46,032 nt of DNA, from positions 1 through 46,032 of the forward strand of contig NZ_WBKT01000032.1 of assembly GCF_008868175.1 (NCBI RefSeq), given 5' to 3'. The DNA is from Micromonospora sp. AMSO31t (GTDB lineage: Bacteria > Actinomycetota > Actinomycetes > Mycobacteriales > Micromonosporaceae). Under the pieces are notes generated by a model that worked only from the letters and a program-made list of their open reading frames with translations, was not told the origin of the DNA and did not search any database. How positions within the stretch are numbered: the first letter of the stretch is position 1; every line of letters begins with the position of its first letter. Shown here one piece after another: positions 1 through 8,785 of the stretch. The position numbers were made by a program, and so were the translations under genes.

Positions 1-173
1 ACCGTGTGCGGCGCGGCGACGCCCTGCTCACGGACCCGCCGCCGGGTCGCCGGGTCCGGGTCCCAGCCGGCCACGTCGAGCCCGGCGTCGCGGAGCCGGA
101 GCAGCACCGACCCGCCGATCAGGCCGGTGCCGACCACCGCCGCGCGTGCCTGCCCGCCGGCCCCGCCCACCAT
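1..173 (-). CDS. tyrA: prephenate dehydrogenase, N-terminal part (runs off the left edge)
   Basis: Only the first 57 codons are inside the window, read leftward from an ATG at 171-173. The peptide opens with a Rossmann dinucleotide-binding fold: VVGTGLIGGSV carries G15, G17 and G20 of the GxGxxG motif, and a WDPDP segment follows where the second strand and its NAD-selective acidic residue belong. This start and spacing are typical of prephenate dehydrogenase, which oxidatively decarboxylates prephenate in tyrosine synthesis. Another NAD-dependent dehydrogenase of the same fold cannot be excluded from the N-terminus alone. The gene stands 78 bp downstream of the next leftward gene and could be cotranscribed with it. 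Confidence 0.7.
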   Translation of the reverse strand, partial: MVGGAGGQARAAVVGTGLIGGSVLLRLRDAGLDVAGWDPDPATRRRVREQGVAAPHT

Positions 174-251
174 CGGCCCCACCTCGGCGTCCCGTCGTCC
201 GGAGCCGGACCCGGCCCCGCTGGAAGTCCCGCCGAGGATAGCGTCCGCGGC

Positions 252-1220
252 TCAGCCCTGGCGTTGCGTCACCGTCCGCCGCCACCCGGTGAACGCCCGG
301 CCCGGGTCGCCGAAGTACGTCCACGGCAGCTCGGTCACCAGGTCACCGAGCACCTGGAAGCGCTCCGCCGCGGCGGCGTGGTCGCCGCCCACGGCGAAGC
401 ACATCGCGAAGTTGTTGTGCGGCTGCGGCCAACCCGGGTAGTGGCCGTGCTCCGGGTGGCGCACCGACTGGTCGGCCGCCGCGCGCAGCTCGGCGAGCAC
501 CTCGGGGTCGCGGAGGTGGGCGTCGTCCTCGCCGGAGGGCAGCTTGAGCCACATCTCCAGGTGGGCCGCCGCGACCAGATGGGCCAGGCCGCTGGCGGCC
601 GGCGCCTTCGCCGCCGCGGACCGGGCGAAGTCGAACATCTCCTCGTCGCTGCCGAACCACTTGGCGCACCGGTACTGGAGCATCTGGACGTGCGCCAGCC
701 GGTGCCAGGGGTGCCGGGCGATCACCTCGCCGAAGCGCCGCGCCGCCTCGTCCCGGTCCACCTGGCGACCCCGCGCCGAGGTGACCAGGAAGGCCCGCGC
801 CGTGGTGTCGTCCGGGTCCCGCGCGGCCACCTCGTCGAGCAGGTTCTCCGCGAAGGTGAGCCGCTTGCGGAACTCGCGGAACTGCTCCTGGCTGGTCAGC
901 GAGGAGGAGGCACCGCCGCGGGCCTCCCAGGCCCAGTGCACCGCGTGCGTTCCCCGGACCAGCAGCGGGAGGGTGGCGCGCGGCTCCGCGTCGGCCCACT
1001 CGCCGATCCACTCCTGCACGCCCGGCACCCGGCCGGCGACGGAGAGGCAGAACGCCTGGTGGTCGGGGTCCGTGACGGTGACCAGCACGTCCCGGGCGGC
1101 CCGCCAGTCCCGCCGGGCCAGCGCCTCGGAGAGCGCCCCGGCGGCGGGGTCACCCATCGTCGGGTCGACCGGCAGCGCCGGTCCACTCTCCTGCTTCGTC
1201 CTCCGCCGGAACGGCCACAT
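252..1220 (-). CDS. TPR-like helical protein of unknown function
   Basis: This gene encodes 322 residues. The ATG at 1218-1220 was chosen because GGGGGAGGA lies just upstream; the frame stays open further upstream but without a ribosome site. The N-terminus is short and basic (MWPFRRRTKQ), with no signal peptide or membrane segment. The rest is Ala/Leu/Arg-rich helical sequence with tetratricopeptide character: pairs of helices around RDWRAARDVL, then AENLLDEVAARDPDD and ARRFGEVIARHPWHRLAH. The role is unknown; cytosolic scaffold-like proteins of this kind are common in actinomycetes. It is divergent from the M48 protease gene. Confidence 0.7.
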   Translation of the reverse strand: MWPFRRRTKQESGPALPVDPTMGDPAAGALSEALARRDWRAARDVLVTVTDPDHQAFCLSVAGRVPGVQEWIGEWADAEPRATLPLLVRGTHAVHWAWEARGGASSSLTSQEQFREFRKRLTFAENLLDEVAARDPDDTTARAFLVTSARGRQVDRDEAARRFGEVIARHPWHRLAHVQMLQYRCAKWFGSDEEMFDFARSAAAKAPAASGLAHLVAAAHLEMWLKLPSGEDDAHLRDPEVLAELRAAADQSVRHPEHGHYPGWPQPHNNFAMCFAVGGDHAAAAERFQVLGDLVTELPWTYFGDPGRAFTGWRRTVTQRQG

Positions 1221-1252
1221 GTCCTCGTCCTCCCCCGTGCCTGTCGACGGAG

Positions 1253-1258
1253 ATCGTA
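1253..1258 (-). promoter_or_regulatory. candidate -10 box for the TPR-like gene
   Basis: Reading leftward, TACGAT lies 32 nt before the ATG at 1220, leaving room for a short leader that carries the GGGGGAGGA ribosome site. No convincing -35 box is visible. Confidence 0.35.
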
Positions 1259-1286
1259 GGTGCGACCGGATGGGCACGGAAGGGGG

Positions 1287-1315
1287 TTGTCCGAGGCGCG
1301 CTCGCGTCGTACGGT
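1287..1315 (+). promoter_or_regulatory. candidate sigma-70-type promoter of the M48 protease gene
   Basis: TTGTCC (1287-1292) and TACGGT (1310-1315) are separated by exactly 17 bp. Transcription would start near 1322 and give a leader of about 45 nt with a good ribosome site before the ATG at 1367. Confidence 0.45.
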
Positions 1316-1366
1316 CCCCCGGCGGCCCGACCGGACGGGCCGATCTCAACGGGGGAAAGGAAGCAC

Positions 1367-3208
1367 ATGTCCGCCACGTACCGGGCTCTCGCCTCGGTGG
1401 CCATGTTGATCGGTTTCTACGTCGTCGCGCTGCTCCAGCTCGCCGCCGTGGCCGCGCTCGGCGTCTGGCTGTTCAGTCACACCAGCGGCGTGATCACCGG
1501 CAAGCTGCTGCTGCCGCTGGTCGTCGCCCTCGGCGCCGTCGGGGTCGGGCTGTGGAAGGCGATCCGCACGAAGAACGAGCCGGCGCCCGGCCTCATCCTG
1601 GACGAGCGGGCGGCGCCGTGGCTCTGGGCCACGGTGCGGGAGCTGGCCACCGCGGTCGGCACCCGCGCGCCCGACGAGATCCGCCTGGTGCCCGAGGTGA
1701 ACGCGGCGGTCGGCGAGCAGAGCAGGCTGCTCGGCCTGATCGGCGGCCGGCGGACCCTCTACGTCGGACTGCCGCTGCTCCAGGCCATGCGGATCGACCA
1801 GCTCCGCTCGGTGCTGGCGCACGAGCTGGGCCACTACTCGGGCCGGCACACCCGGCTGGGCGGCGTCGCCTACCGGGGACGGCTGGCCATCTCCGAGACC
1901 GTCGAGCGGATCAGCCCGCGCAACCCGGTCGGCTGGGTCTTCAAGGGCTACGCGAAGCTCTACCTGATGGTCGACAACGCGGCCTCGCGCCGCCAGGAGC
2001 TGGAGGCGGACCTGTCGTCGGTGGCGCTCGCCGGCACCGAGGCGGCCACCTCGGCGCTGCGTACGCTGCCCGCGCTCGACGCGGCCTGGGGCTTCTACAT
2101 GCGCCGCTACGTCGAGCCGGGCTGGTCCGCCGGGCTCGCGCCGGACGACCTCTTCGGCGGGTTCGCCCTGCTGCTCCAGGCCCGCCGGGAGGAGATCGAC
2201 GAGCTGCGGGAGAACGCGCCGGAGGACGAGCCGTCCCGCTGGGACACGCACCCACCGATCGGCGTACGCGTCGCCGCGATGACCGCCACGCCACCCTCGG
2301 TGGTGGCGCCGGACGACCGGCCGGCCTGGACCCTGCTGGCCGACGTGGCCGGCGCCGGGCGGCACCTCCAGGGCCTGGTGGTCGAGCACGGCGGCCGTCG
2401 GCTGCTGCCCTGGGCGGAGTTCGTGGCCGAGTCGGTGGCCGCCTCGGTGCAGCGGCAGGCGGACGGCATCTACCGGGCGGTCGGGCGGTTCACCGGCACG
2501 CCCGCGCCGGGCCTGCCGACCCTGCTGGACCTGGTCCGCGCCGGCCGGCTCGGCGAGTTCGCCGAGCAGTTCTTCAGCGGCGCCACCCGCAAGGAGGCCG
2601 CCGCCGCCTTCGCCGGGCCGATGGAGACCCTGCTGGACAACGCGGCGGTCCGCTCGGGGCGGGCGCGCTGGCAGCTCTCCTGGTCCGGCCCGGCCCAGCT
2701 GGTCGGCCCGGCGGGCGAGCCGCTGGACCTGGCCGGCATCGCCAAGCTGGCGGTCGCGCCGGAGACCCTGGACGAGGCGCTGACGCGCCTCGCCGAGCTG
2801 GGCGTCGACGCCGCCCACGCCACCGTGGTGCAGGCCCGGGCCTCGGCCCGCAACGCCGACCTGATCGGCGGGCTCGCCAACATCAAGATCGACGGCCGGG
2901 AGCACGACGTGCTCGTGCTCGACAACGGCCTGATCCTGATCCCGGACCCGGGCAAGTCGAGCGAGGGCGAGAAGCGGCTCGTCTCGCTCGTCGGCGCGGT
3001 GCCGGTCGCCGACCTGGCCACCCGGCACCCGTACCTGCCGTATGAGGAGATCACCTCGGTCGAGGTCAAGCGCGAGGTGCCGCTGAAGGCCACCCTCACC
3101 CTCTTCGACGGCCGGACCGTGTCGGTGCAGGAGCTGATGGCCAGCGAGTTCCTGGAGAAGCGCAGCCGGGACACCCTGCTGCGGGTGTTCCAACGGATCA
3201 ACGACTGA
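1367..3208 (+). CDS. M48-family zinc metalloprotease, membrane-anchored
   Basis: The protein has 613 residues. Two hydrophobic segments near residues 8-36 and 45-63 anchor it in the membrane. The zinc motif HELGH is at residues 152-156. The third ligand is probably the Glu of RRQELEADL, about 55 residues later, and DTHPPIGVR near residue 300 matches the conserved post-catalytic motif of HtpX/Ste24-type M48 enzymes. The family degrades misfolded membrane proteins. The C-terminal 300 residues are an extension beyond the roughly 290-residue HtpX core and have no motif I recognise. The ATG is preceded by GGGGGAAAGGA. It is convergent with dapC across a shared hairpin. Confidence 0.88.
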   Translation: MSATYRALASVAMLIGFYVVALLQLAAVAALGVWLFSHTSGVITGKLLLPLVVALGAVGVGLWKAIRTKNEPAPGLILDERAAPWLWATVRELATAVGTRAPDEIRLVPEVNAAVGEQSRLLGLIGGRRTLYVGLPLLQAMRIDQLRSVLAHELGHYSGRHTRLGGVAYRGRLAISETVERISPRNPVGWVFKGYAKLYLMVDNAASRRQELEADLSSVALAGTEAATSALRTLPALDAAWGFYMRRYVEPGWSAGLAPDDLFGGFALLLQARREEIDELRENAPEDEPSRWDTHPPIGVRVAAMTATPPSVVAPDDRPAWTLLADVAGAGRHLQGLVVEHGGRRLLPWAEFVAESVAASVQRQADGIYRAVGRFTGTPAPGLPTLLDLVRAGRLGEFAEQFFSGATRKEAAAAFAGPMETLLDNAAVRSGRARWQLSWSGPAQLVGPAGEPLDLAGIAKLAVAPETLDEALTRLAELGVDAAHATVVQARASARNADLIGGLANIKIDGREHDVLVLDNGLILIPDPGKSSEGEKRLVSLVGAVPVADLATRHPYLPYEEITSVEVKREVPLKATLTLFDGRTVSVQELMASEFLEKRSRDTLLRVFQRIND

Positions 3209-3214
3209 CGCGTA

Positions 3215-3250
3215 CGCGGCGGCCGAGCCCCCTGGGGCCCGGCCGCCGCG
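3215..3250. terminator. bidirectional hairpin between the M48 protease gene and dapC
   Basis: A perfect 11-bp stem pairs CGCGGCGGCCG (3215-3225) with CGGCCGCCGCG (3240-3250) around a 14-nt loop. It lies between two convergent stop codons and has no U-tract, as is usual in actinomycetes. Confidence 0.65.
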
Positions 3251-3259
3251 GCACCACGG

Positions 3260-4369
3260 TCAGGGCTGGGCGAGCCGGCCGGCGACCGCGTCGACGTGCT
3301 CGTCTGACTCGGTGAGCGCCGCCCGGACGTGCCGGGCGCCGGCCGGGCCGTAGAAGACGCCGGCCGCGACCAGGATGCCCCGGCGGGCCAGCCACTCGAC
3401 GGTGTCCCAGCAGTCCTCGTCCCGGGTCATCCAGAGGTAGAGCCCCGCCTCGGAGTGCTCGACGGTGAAGCCGGCACCGGTGAACGCGGCGTGGAGCTTC
3501 TCCCGCCGGGCCCGGTAGCGCTCCCGCTGCGCGTCGGCGTGCGCCTGGTCGCCCAGGGCCGCCACCATGGCCGCCTGCACCGGGGCGGGCACGATCATGC
3601 CGGCGTGCTTGCGGACCTTGAGCAACTCGGCCACCAGCGCCGGGTCACCGGCCACGAAACCGGCCCGGTAGCCGGCCAGGTTGGAGCGCTTGGAGAGCGA
3701 GTGCACCGCCAGCACACCCTCGTACGACCCGCCGCAGACCTCGGGCGAGAGGACCGAGACGGGCTCGGCGTCCCAGCCCAGCGGCAGGTAGCACTCGTCG
3801 CTGGCGACCACCGCGCCGCGCTCCCGCGCCCAGTCGACCACCTTGCGCAGGTGGCCGGCGGGCAGCACCCGACCGGTCGGGTTGCCGGGCGAGTTCACCC
3901 ACACGAGCCGCACCCGCGGGTCGGGGCCGAGGGCGGTCAGCGAGTCGGTGCGCACCGTGGTGGCGCCGGCCAGCCGGGCCCCGTCCTCGTACGTCGGGTA
4001 GGCGATGGACGGCACCACGACCACGTCACCGGGGCTGACGCCGAGCAGCGTGGGCAGCCAGGCGACCAGTTCCTTGGAGCCGATGGTCGGCAGCACCCCG
4101 AGCCCGTCGACGCCCGCCCCGCAGGCGCGCGCCACCCAGGCCGCGATGGCGGCCCGCAGCGCGGGCGTGCCCGCGGTCAGCGGGTAGCCCGGCGCGTCCG
4201 ACGCGTCGGCCAGCGCCTGCCGGATCAGCGCCGGCACCGGGTCGACCGGCGTACCCATCGAGAGGTTGATGAGACCGTCCGGGTGCGCCGCGGCCGTCGC
4301 GGCCGCGGCGTCCAGGGTGTCCCAGGTGAACTCGGGCAGCCGCGACGAGACCGGCGCGGGCCGGTTCAG
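3260..4369 (-). CDS. dapC: N-succinyldiaminopimelate aminotransferase (class I/II PLP enzyme)
   Basis: The enzyme has about 369 residues and the fold-type I aminotransferase pattern. Visible features are SMGTPVDPVP near the N-terminus, YPLTAGTPALRAAI, the NSPGNPTGR substrate/PLP motif, SDECY, and SLSKRSNLAGYR carrying the PLP lysine. It transfers an amino group from glutamate to the succinylated keto-pimelate in lysine and peptidoglycan precursor synthesis. It directly follows the ferredoxin gene, the same order as fdxC-dapC in mycobacteria, which supports the assignment. No ATG or GTG fits the start. A CTG at 4367-4369 overlaps the ferredoxin TGA as CTGA, so translational coupling from a CTG start is likely but unproven. 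Confidence 0.85.
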   Translation of the reverse strand: MNRPAPVSSRLPEFTWDTLDAAAATAAAHPDGLINLSMGTPVDPVPALIRQALADASDAPGYPLTAGTPALRAAIAAWVARACGAGVDGLGVLPTIGSKELVAWLPTLLGVSPGDVVVVPSIAYPTYEDGARLAGATTVRTDSLTALGPDPRVRLVWVNSPGNPTGRVLPAGHLRKVVDWARERGAVVASDECYLPLGWDAEPVSVLSPEVCGGSYEGVLAVHSLSKRSNLAGYRAGFVAGDPALVAELLKVRKHAGMIVPAPVQAAMVAALGDQAHADAQRERYRARREKLHAAFTGAGFTVEHSEAGLYLWMTRDEDCWDTVEWLARRGILVAAGVFYGPAGARHVRAALTESDEHVDAVAGRLAQP

Positions 4370-4692
4370 TGGCCCTCTCCGCGCGGCGGCTGCGCGGCCA
4401 CGAAGGTCGCGTCCTTCTCCACCTTGCCGATCTTGGAAGCGCCGCCCGGCGAGCCCAGGTCCTCGAAGAACTCGTAGTTCGCCCCGGTGTAGTCCTTCCA
4501 CTGCTCCGGGACGTCGTCCTCGTAGAAGATCGCTTCGACCGGGCAGACCGGCTCACAGGCACCACAGTCGACGCACTCGTCGGGGTGGATGTAGAGCATC
4601 CGATTGCCCTCGTAGATGCAGTCGACCGGGCACTCCTCGATGCATGCCTTGTCGAGCACATCCACGCACGGCTCGGCGATGATGTAGGTCAC
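4366..4692 (-). CDS. fdxA: 7Fe (3Fe-4S/4Fe-4S) ferredoxin
   Basis: This is a 108-residue, acidic, low-potential electron carrier. The N-terminal half holds two cluster motifs: CVDVLDKACIEECP, whose spacing leaves one cluster with three cysteines, and CVDCGACEPVCP, a complete CxxCxxCxxxCP motif. A C-terminal tail of about 45 residues follows. These features are typical of actinobacterial FdxA/FdxC. The GTG at 4690-4692 is chosen because GGAGGAGA lies seven bases upstream. Its stop overlaps the dapC start. The physiological partner is not visible here. Confidence 0.92.
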   Translation of the reverse strand: MTYIIAEPCVDVLDKACIEECPVDCIYEGNRMLYIHPDECVDCGACEPVCPVEAIFYEDDVPEQWKDYTGANYEFFEDLGSPGGASKIGKVEKDATFVAAQPPRGEGH

Positions 4693-4771
4693 CGGTCTTC
4701 TCCTCCGCAAGACTCGTCGCGATCATCCGCGACGGTAAGAGCCTAGTATCTCGCCGGGGAGGGGGTCGATC

Positions 4772-5722
4772 GTGCTCCGACAGCAGGACGTAGGACACCG
4801 GATCGTGGTCCGGCGGATTGTGGGGATTCGCGAAGGCCGGCCGCTCTTCTCCGACGCCCTCGGGGAGCTGGTCGAACTGAGCGAGACCCACATCACGCTG
4901 TCCACCGACCGGGGCCGGCTGCAGGTGCCGGTGGACGAGGTGCACCGCGCGAAGCGCGTGCCGCCGGCCCGCCGGCCGACCGCCGCCGCCGTGGTCGCCC
5001 TGGAACTGGCCGCCGACGAGGCGTGGCCCGCCCCGGTGCGTGGGCGGCTCGGCGACTGGCTGCTGCGCGGCGCCGAGGGCTGGACCGGCCGGGCGAACAG
5101 CGCGCTGCCGATCGGCGACCCGGACCGCCCGCTGCCCGCCGCGCTCGACGCCGTGGAGCGCTGGTACGCCGACCGCGGCCAGCCCGCCATGGTGAACACC
5201 CCACTGCCGCTGGCCGCGCCGGTGGGCGCCGAACTGGACGCGCGGGGCTGGACCGCCCGGCCACCGGTGCTGGTGCAGACCGCCCCGCTCACGGCGCTGC
5301 CGGCGGGGCGGCCCGGCCTGCCCCCGGTCGGCCTCTCGGCCACCCCCTCGGCGGAGTGGCTGGCGGTGGCCGCCGGCCGCAAGGGCGGGCTGCCGGACGC
5401 GGCCCGGCACGTGCTCACCGCCGTGGACCGGATCCGCTTCGCCCACCTGCACGCCGACGGGCGGCTGCTCGCGGTGGGCCGGGGCACGGTCACCGGCGAG
5501 GGGCGCTGGCTCGGCCTCACGCTCATCGAGGTGCTGCCGGAGGCCCGCCGGCGCGGGTTCGCCGGCGCGGTCATCCAGGCGCTGGCCGACTGGGGCCACG
5601 CGGAGGGCGCCACACACGCCTTCCTCCAGGTGGAGCAGCGCAACGCCCCCGCGGTGGCCCTCTACCAGCGGCTCGGCTTCACCACCCACCACACCTACCT
5701 GACCCGGGTCGCCCCGGCCTGA
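4772..5722 (+). CDS. GNAT-family N-acetyltransferase of the Rv0428c/cg3035 type
   Basis: This protein of 316 residues has two parts. The N-terminal 60 residues form a small beta-rich domain (VGHRIVVRRIVG, ITLSTDRGRLQVPVDEVHRA). The C-terminal part is a GNAT fold, with LTLIEVLPEARRRGFAGAVIQAL giving the acetyl-CoA pyrophosphate loop and NAPAVALYQRLGF the last helix. The two-domain layout and the position divergent from the 7Fe ferredoxin gene match the actinobacterial Rv0428c-like family. The substrate is unknown. The GTG start has GGGGAGGGGG seven bases upstream, and a TAGTAT box at 4744-4749 is a possible -10. Confidence 0.82.
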   Translation: MLRQQDVGHRIVVRRIVGIREGRPLFSDALGELVELSETHITLSTDRGRLQVPVDEVHRAKRVPPARRPTAAAVVALELAADEAWPAPVRGRLGDWLLRGAEGWTGRANSALPIGDPDRPLPAALDAVERWYADRGQPAMVNTPLPLAAPVGAELDARGWTARPPVLVQTAPLTALPAGRPGLPPVGLSATPSAEWLAVAAGRKGGLPDAARHVLTAVDRIRFAHLHADGRLLAVGRGTVTGEGRWLGLTLIEVLPEARRRGFAGAVIQALADWGHAEGATHAFLQVEQRNAPAVALYQRLGFTTHHTYLTRVAPA

Positions 5723-5744
5723 TCGAAGGATTCCGGCAGGTCGT

Positions 5745-5771
5745 CCGGGGTACGGAGTACCCGTACCCCGG
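5745..5771 (+). promoter_or_regulatory. hairpin just before the Rho-N-like gene
   Basis: CCGGGGTACG (5745-5754) pairs perfectly with CGTACCCCGG (5762-5771) around a 7-nt loop. It ends one base before the GAGGAAGGA ribosome site of the gene at 5790. It could terminate the GNAT transcript or gate access to that ribosome site. Confidence 0.45.
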
Positions 5772-5789
5772 TGAGGAAGGACCTGCTCG

Positions 5790-6623
5790 ATGGCCAAGCA
5801 GCACACGGCGCGGCGCGGGAGCGGCGCGGCGGTGACGAAGAACGAGCCCGGCAACCAGACGCCGGACACCCCCGACATCAACGAGAGCGAGATCGCCCGC
5901 CTGAAGGTCGACCAGCTCCGCGACCGCCTCCGCCGGCGTGGCGTCACCGGCACCGCGGACATGCGCAAGCCCGAACTGGTCGACGCCCTCATCCAGGCCC
6001 TGCGCGAAGGCCGGAAGACGACCCGGTCGCGCGGCGGCTCCGGCTCTGGCTCCGGCTCCGGGCGTGGCCGGTCCGCCGGCTCACGATCGGCAACCGGCCG
6101 GCAGGCCGCCGCGACGGAGTCGACGGAGCTGGCGGACCTGGAACGACGGGCCGCGGAACTGGCCGACGTCGCACCGCAGGCCCCGGAGGTCGAGGAGGTC
6201 GAGCGCCGGGCCGCCGAGCTGGAGGCGCCGGGTACGGAGGCGACCGAGGTGCCCGCCCTGCCGGCGGCGCCAGCCCGGCCGGACGGGGACACGGGCGCGA
6301 CGGCCCCCGCGCTGCCGGCCGCTCCGACGCCGGGGGCCGAAGCGGACGGCGGTACGGTCCCGCGGCAGCGGTCCGGCGCCCAGGCCGGCGTCGGGAAGGC
6401 CGGCGCCGGCAAGGCCGGTGGCCCGCAGCCCGTCCGGGTCGCCGAGGAGTCCCGCGCCGGCAGCACGCTCACCATCGACCGGGCGGACCGGGTGGTGGCC
6501 GCCATGGTGCCGCCGCAGGTGGACGAGGTGGTCACTCCGGAGGGCACCAGGATCAGCGGAGGGGCCGAATCGGTCGACACGCCGCCCCTGCCCGCCACCG
6601 GGCAGCTGTCCGGCCGGGACTGA
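5790..6623 (+). CDS. Rho N-terminal (SAP-like) domain protein with a low-complexity tail
   Basis: This gene encodes 277 residues. Residues 32-70 (EIARLKVDQLRDRLRRRG followed by MRKPELVDALIQAL) match the Rho termination factor N-terminal helical domain, a nucleic-acid-binding fold. Next comes a basic Gly/Ser/Arg run encoded by a short repeated GGCTCC unit near 6034-6062. A long Ala/Glu/Pro-rich stretch follows, with two similar copies of a LERRAAEL-type segment that may form a short coiled coil. There is no RecA-like ATPase, so this is not Rho itself. It could be a nucleoid-associated or RNA-binding protein. The ATG follows GAGGAAGGA. Confidence 0.72.
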   Translation: MAKQHTARRGSGAAVTKNEPGNQTPDTPDINESEIARLKVDQLRDRLRRRGVTGTADMRKPELVDALIQALREGRKTTRSRGGSGSGSGSGRGRSAGSRSATGRQAAATESTELADLERRAAELADVAPQAPEVEEVERRAAELEAPGTEATEVPALPAAPARPDGDTGATAPALPAAPTPGAEADGGTVPRQRSGAQAGVGKAGAGKAGGPQPVRVAEESRAGSTLTIDRADRVVAAMVPPQVDEVVTPEGTRISGGAESVDTPPLPATGQLSGRD

Positions 6624-6664
6624 GCGCGAAAGGGCCGCGCCCACCGCGAGCGAGGCCGGTCGCG

Positions 6665-6699
6665 CCGGGGCGCCGTTCCCGAAAGGGGCGGTGCCCCGG
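6665..6699. terminator. bidirectional terminator-like hairpin
   Basis: CCGGGGC (6665-6671) pairs with GCCCCGG (6693-6699), with further internal pairing around a GAAA loop. It lies between the convergent Rho-N-like gene and the small membrane-protein gene. Confidence 0.55.
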
Positions 6700-6743
6700 C
6701 GGGATCACTCGCCCCACGGCACGCCGCGAGGTCGCGAGCCGCC

Positions 6744-7208
6744 TCAGCGGCGAACGATCTTGCGGGGCTTCGCGGCCTTCAACTCGGCGTAGCGCTTGAG
6801 CTGCCGGGAGCGGTGGTCGCGGCCCAGCGCGGTGAGGATCAGGTAGCCGGCCAGCACACCGGCCACGGTGGCCGCGAGGTAGAGCCAGATCTGGGCGAAG
6901 AAGAGGCCGGCGCCGCCCTCGAACGGGTTCTCGCCGACCAGCAGCGGGCCCACGAAGACGGTCAGCGCCAGCGCCACGACCACCGCGACGGCCAGGTCGC
7001 CGGTCCAGTGGCCGGCCGGCCGGTCCGCGCCCCAGCGGAACGCCGTGCCGGCCAGGATCAGCCCGATGGCCAGGAACATCACCAGCGAGACCCGGCCCGC
7101 GGCGGTGTCGTCGTCCGGATAGGCCAGCTTGATGACCAACCGGGCCACCACGTTGACCGCGAACAGCGCGGCCGCCAGCACACCGACCGCACGCCACCGC
7201 TGGAACAT
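6744..7208 (-). CDS. small integral membrane protein, four predicted TM segments
   Basis: The protein has 154 residues with hydrophobic segments at about 7-27, 40-57, 71-91 and 103-127. A basic cytoplasmic tail (RSRQLKRYAELKAAKPRKIVRR) ends it. No catalytic motif is visible and I do not recognise the family. The ATG at 7208 follows GGGAGGCG. It lies downstream of mshB and the other small membrane-protein gene, all on the same strand, so the three may be loosely linked. Confidence 0.65.
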   Translation of the reverse strand: MFQRWRAVGVLAAALFAVNVVARLVIKLAYPDDDTAAGRVSLVMFLAIGLILAGTAFRWGADRPAGHWTGDLAVAVVVALALTVFVGPLLVGENPFEGGAGLFFAQIWLYLAATVAGVLAGYLILTALGRDHRSRQLKRYAELKAAKPRKIVRR

Positions 7209-7291
7209 CGCACGCCTCCCGCCGTACCGCCCGCCGTCACGGGCTCCTGGCAGGAATATCTACCACCGCAACCTGTGCGGCGTCTGCACCC

Positions 7292-7789
7292 TCAGCGGAC
7301 GGCGGGCGGCGGCACCACGAGCTGCCGGAAGCCCAGCACCGCGAAGGTGATCGCGCCGGCGACGATCAACCCGAGGCCGAGCACGTTGTTGCCGCTGAGC
7401 GCGAGATCGCCCTCGACCGTGCGGAAGCCGCCCGCGACGATCACCACGAACCAGGGCAGGGCGGCCAGCGCGGCCGCCCAGCGGGCGCCCACGGCCCGGT
7501 GGGCGAACCCGCTCACCAGCACCGTCAGCAGCACCACCGCGGCGATCCCGACCAGCGCGAGCGCGATGCCGACCAGGGCCTTGCCGGCACCGCCGGGACG
7601 GCCCTTTACCACCTCCCAGGCCCACGTGGCGTAGAGCAGGTCGAGCACCGCGGCGAGCACGCCGGCCCAGACCGCCACCGCCCCGCCGGCGACGCGCAGC
7701 GCGAGGTCGACCGCCCGGCCCGACGGCTCGGGCGGCGCGGCTGGCTCCTGCTCGGGGGCGACCGACATGGATGCGGTGGGCACCGTCAC
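7292..7789 (-). CDS. multi-spanning membrane protein coupled to mshB
   Basis: The protein has 165 residues with four hydrophobic stretches at about 30-50, 70-95, 103-122 and 135-155, and a Pro/Ala-rich N-terminus. Its GTG (7787-7789) overlaps the mshB stop as GTGA, so the two are probably translationally coupled. An ATG seven codons later (7766-7768) is an alternative start. There is no known domain. Coupling suggests a role near mycothiol metabolism or simply cotranscription. Confidence 0.65.
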   Translation of the reverse strand: MTVPTASMSVAPEQEPAAPPEPSGRAVDLALRVAGGAVAVWAGVLAAVLDLLYATWAWEVVKGRPGGAGKALVGIALALVGIAAVVLLTVLVSGFAHRAVGARWAAALAALPWFVVIVAGGFRTVEGDLALSGNNVLGLGLIVAGAITFAVLGFRQLVVPPPAVR

Positions 7790-8703
7790 CGGAGGCCGGC
7801 CGCCGCCGTGACCGGGGACCGGTCCGGCCCGCCCGGCGCCAACCCGGCGAACAGGTCGTCCTCCCAGCCGTACGGGCCGCTGCCGGGGCCCTTTTCGCCG
7901 ACGGCGAGGGTGAAGAACTCGACCCCCATGAACTCGGCGCCGAAGTTGCCGGCGATCGAGTAGAGCCAGGAGGTGGCCGGGATCTGGGTGGCGTGGGCGC
8001 GCATGGCCGCCTCCTTGGCGGCGTGCCGGTCGGTGCCGTCGATGCGCGCGGCGATCCCCTCGTCGGGGGTGCCGAAGGGCAGCTCGTCGATGCTGTCGAT
8101 GCCGGCGAAGGGGTTGTCCGACGACTCGGTGAACGCGTCCAGGCCGGCCTCCAGCACGCCGCGCGGCATCGCCGTCCAGTAGACCTTCGCCGGGGCGATC
8201 CCCTCGGCCGCGGCGAGTTCCACGCCGCGCATGGCGACCCGGTGCGCCTGGATGTGGTCGGGATGGCCGTAGAAGCCGTTCGGGTCGTACGTGATCATCA
8301 CCTGCGGGCGGACCTCGCGGATGACCTCCAGCAGGTGCCCGGCGGCCTCGTCGAGGTCGGCCTGCCAGAACGCGCGGGGGTGCTCGTTGGTGGCCAACCC
8401 CATCATCCCGGAGTCGCGGTAGCGGCCCGCGCCGCCGAGGAAGCGGTGGTCGGTGACGCCGAGCGCGGCGCAGGCGGCCGCCAGCTCGCCGATCCGGTAG
8501 CCGCCGAGCTGGTCGGCCTCGGCCGCGGCGAGCTGGGCCAGCGCCGGCACGTGGATCTCGCCCTCCTCGCCCAGCGTGCAGGTCACCAGGGTGACGTGGG
8601 CGCCCGCGGCGGCGTAGTGCGCCATCGTCGCGCCGGTGCCGATGGACTCGTCGTCGGGGTGCGCGTGGACCAGCAGCAGGCGTCGGTCGGGCAGCGTCGT
8701 CAC
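7786..8703 (-). CDS. mshB: GlcNAc-Ins deacetylase of mycothiol biosynthesis
   Basis: The 305-residue protein belongs to the LmbE/PIG-L deacetylases. [12 protein letters not shown] near the N-terminus and HPDHIQAH near residue 145 supply the zinc ligands (two His and one Asp) and the catalytic Asp. MshB removes acetate from N-acetylglucosaminyl-inositol, the second step of mycothiol synthesis. The closely related mycothiol S-conjugate amidase Mca is the main alternative, but the length and the [20 protein letters not shown] region fit MshB. The GTG at 8701-8703 is preferred because TAGAGT lies seven bases upstream, giving a leaderless mRNA. Confidence 0.85.
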   Translation of the reverse strand: MTTLPDRRLLLVHAHPDDESIGTGATMAHYAAAGAHVTLVTCTLGEEGEIHVPALAQLAAAEADQLGGYRIGELAAACAALGVTDHRFLGGAGRYRDSGMMGLATNEHPRAFWQADLDEAAGHLLEVIREVRPQVMITYDPNGFYGHPDHIQAHRVAMRGVELAAAEGIAPAKVYWTAMPRGVLEAGLDAFTESSDNPFAGIDSIDELPFGTPDEGIAARIDGTDRHAAKEAAMRAHATQIPATSWLYSIAGNFGAEFMGVEFFTLAVGEKGPGSGPYGWEDDLFAGLAPGGPDRSPVTAAAGLR

Positions 8704-8710
8704 GCCCGTC

Positions 8711-8716
8711 ACTCTA
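8711..8716 (-). promoter_or_regulatory. leaderless -10 box of mshB
   Basis: TAGAGT on the minus strand is followed by a 7-nt spacer and the GTG start. No Shine-Dalgarno sequence is present. Confidence 0.5.
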
Positions 8717-8785
8717 ACCGGCGGTCCTGCCCGCCCGATGCTTACGCGTCCGCCCAGGTCGGCCACATCACGCCCGGCCCGCGCC

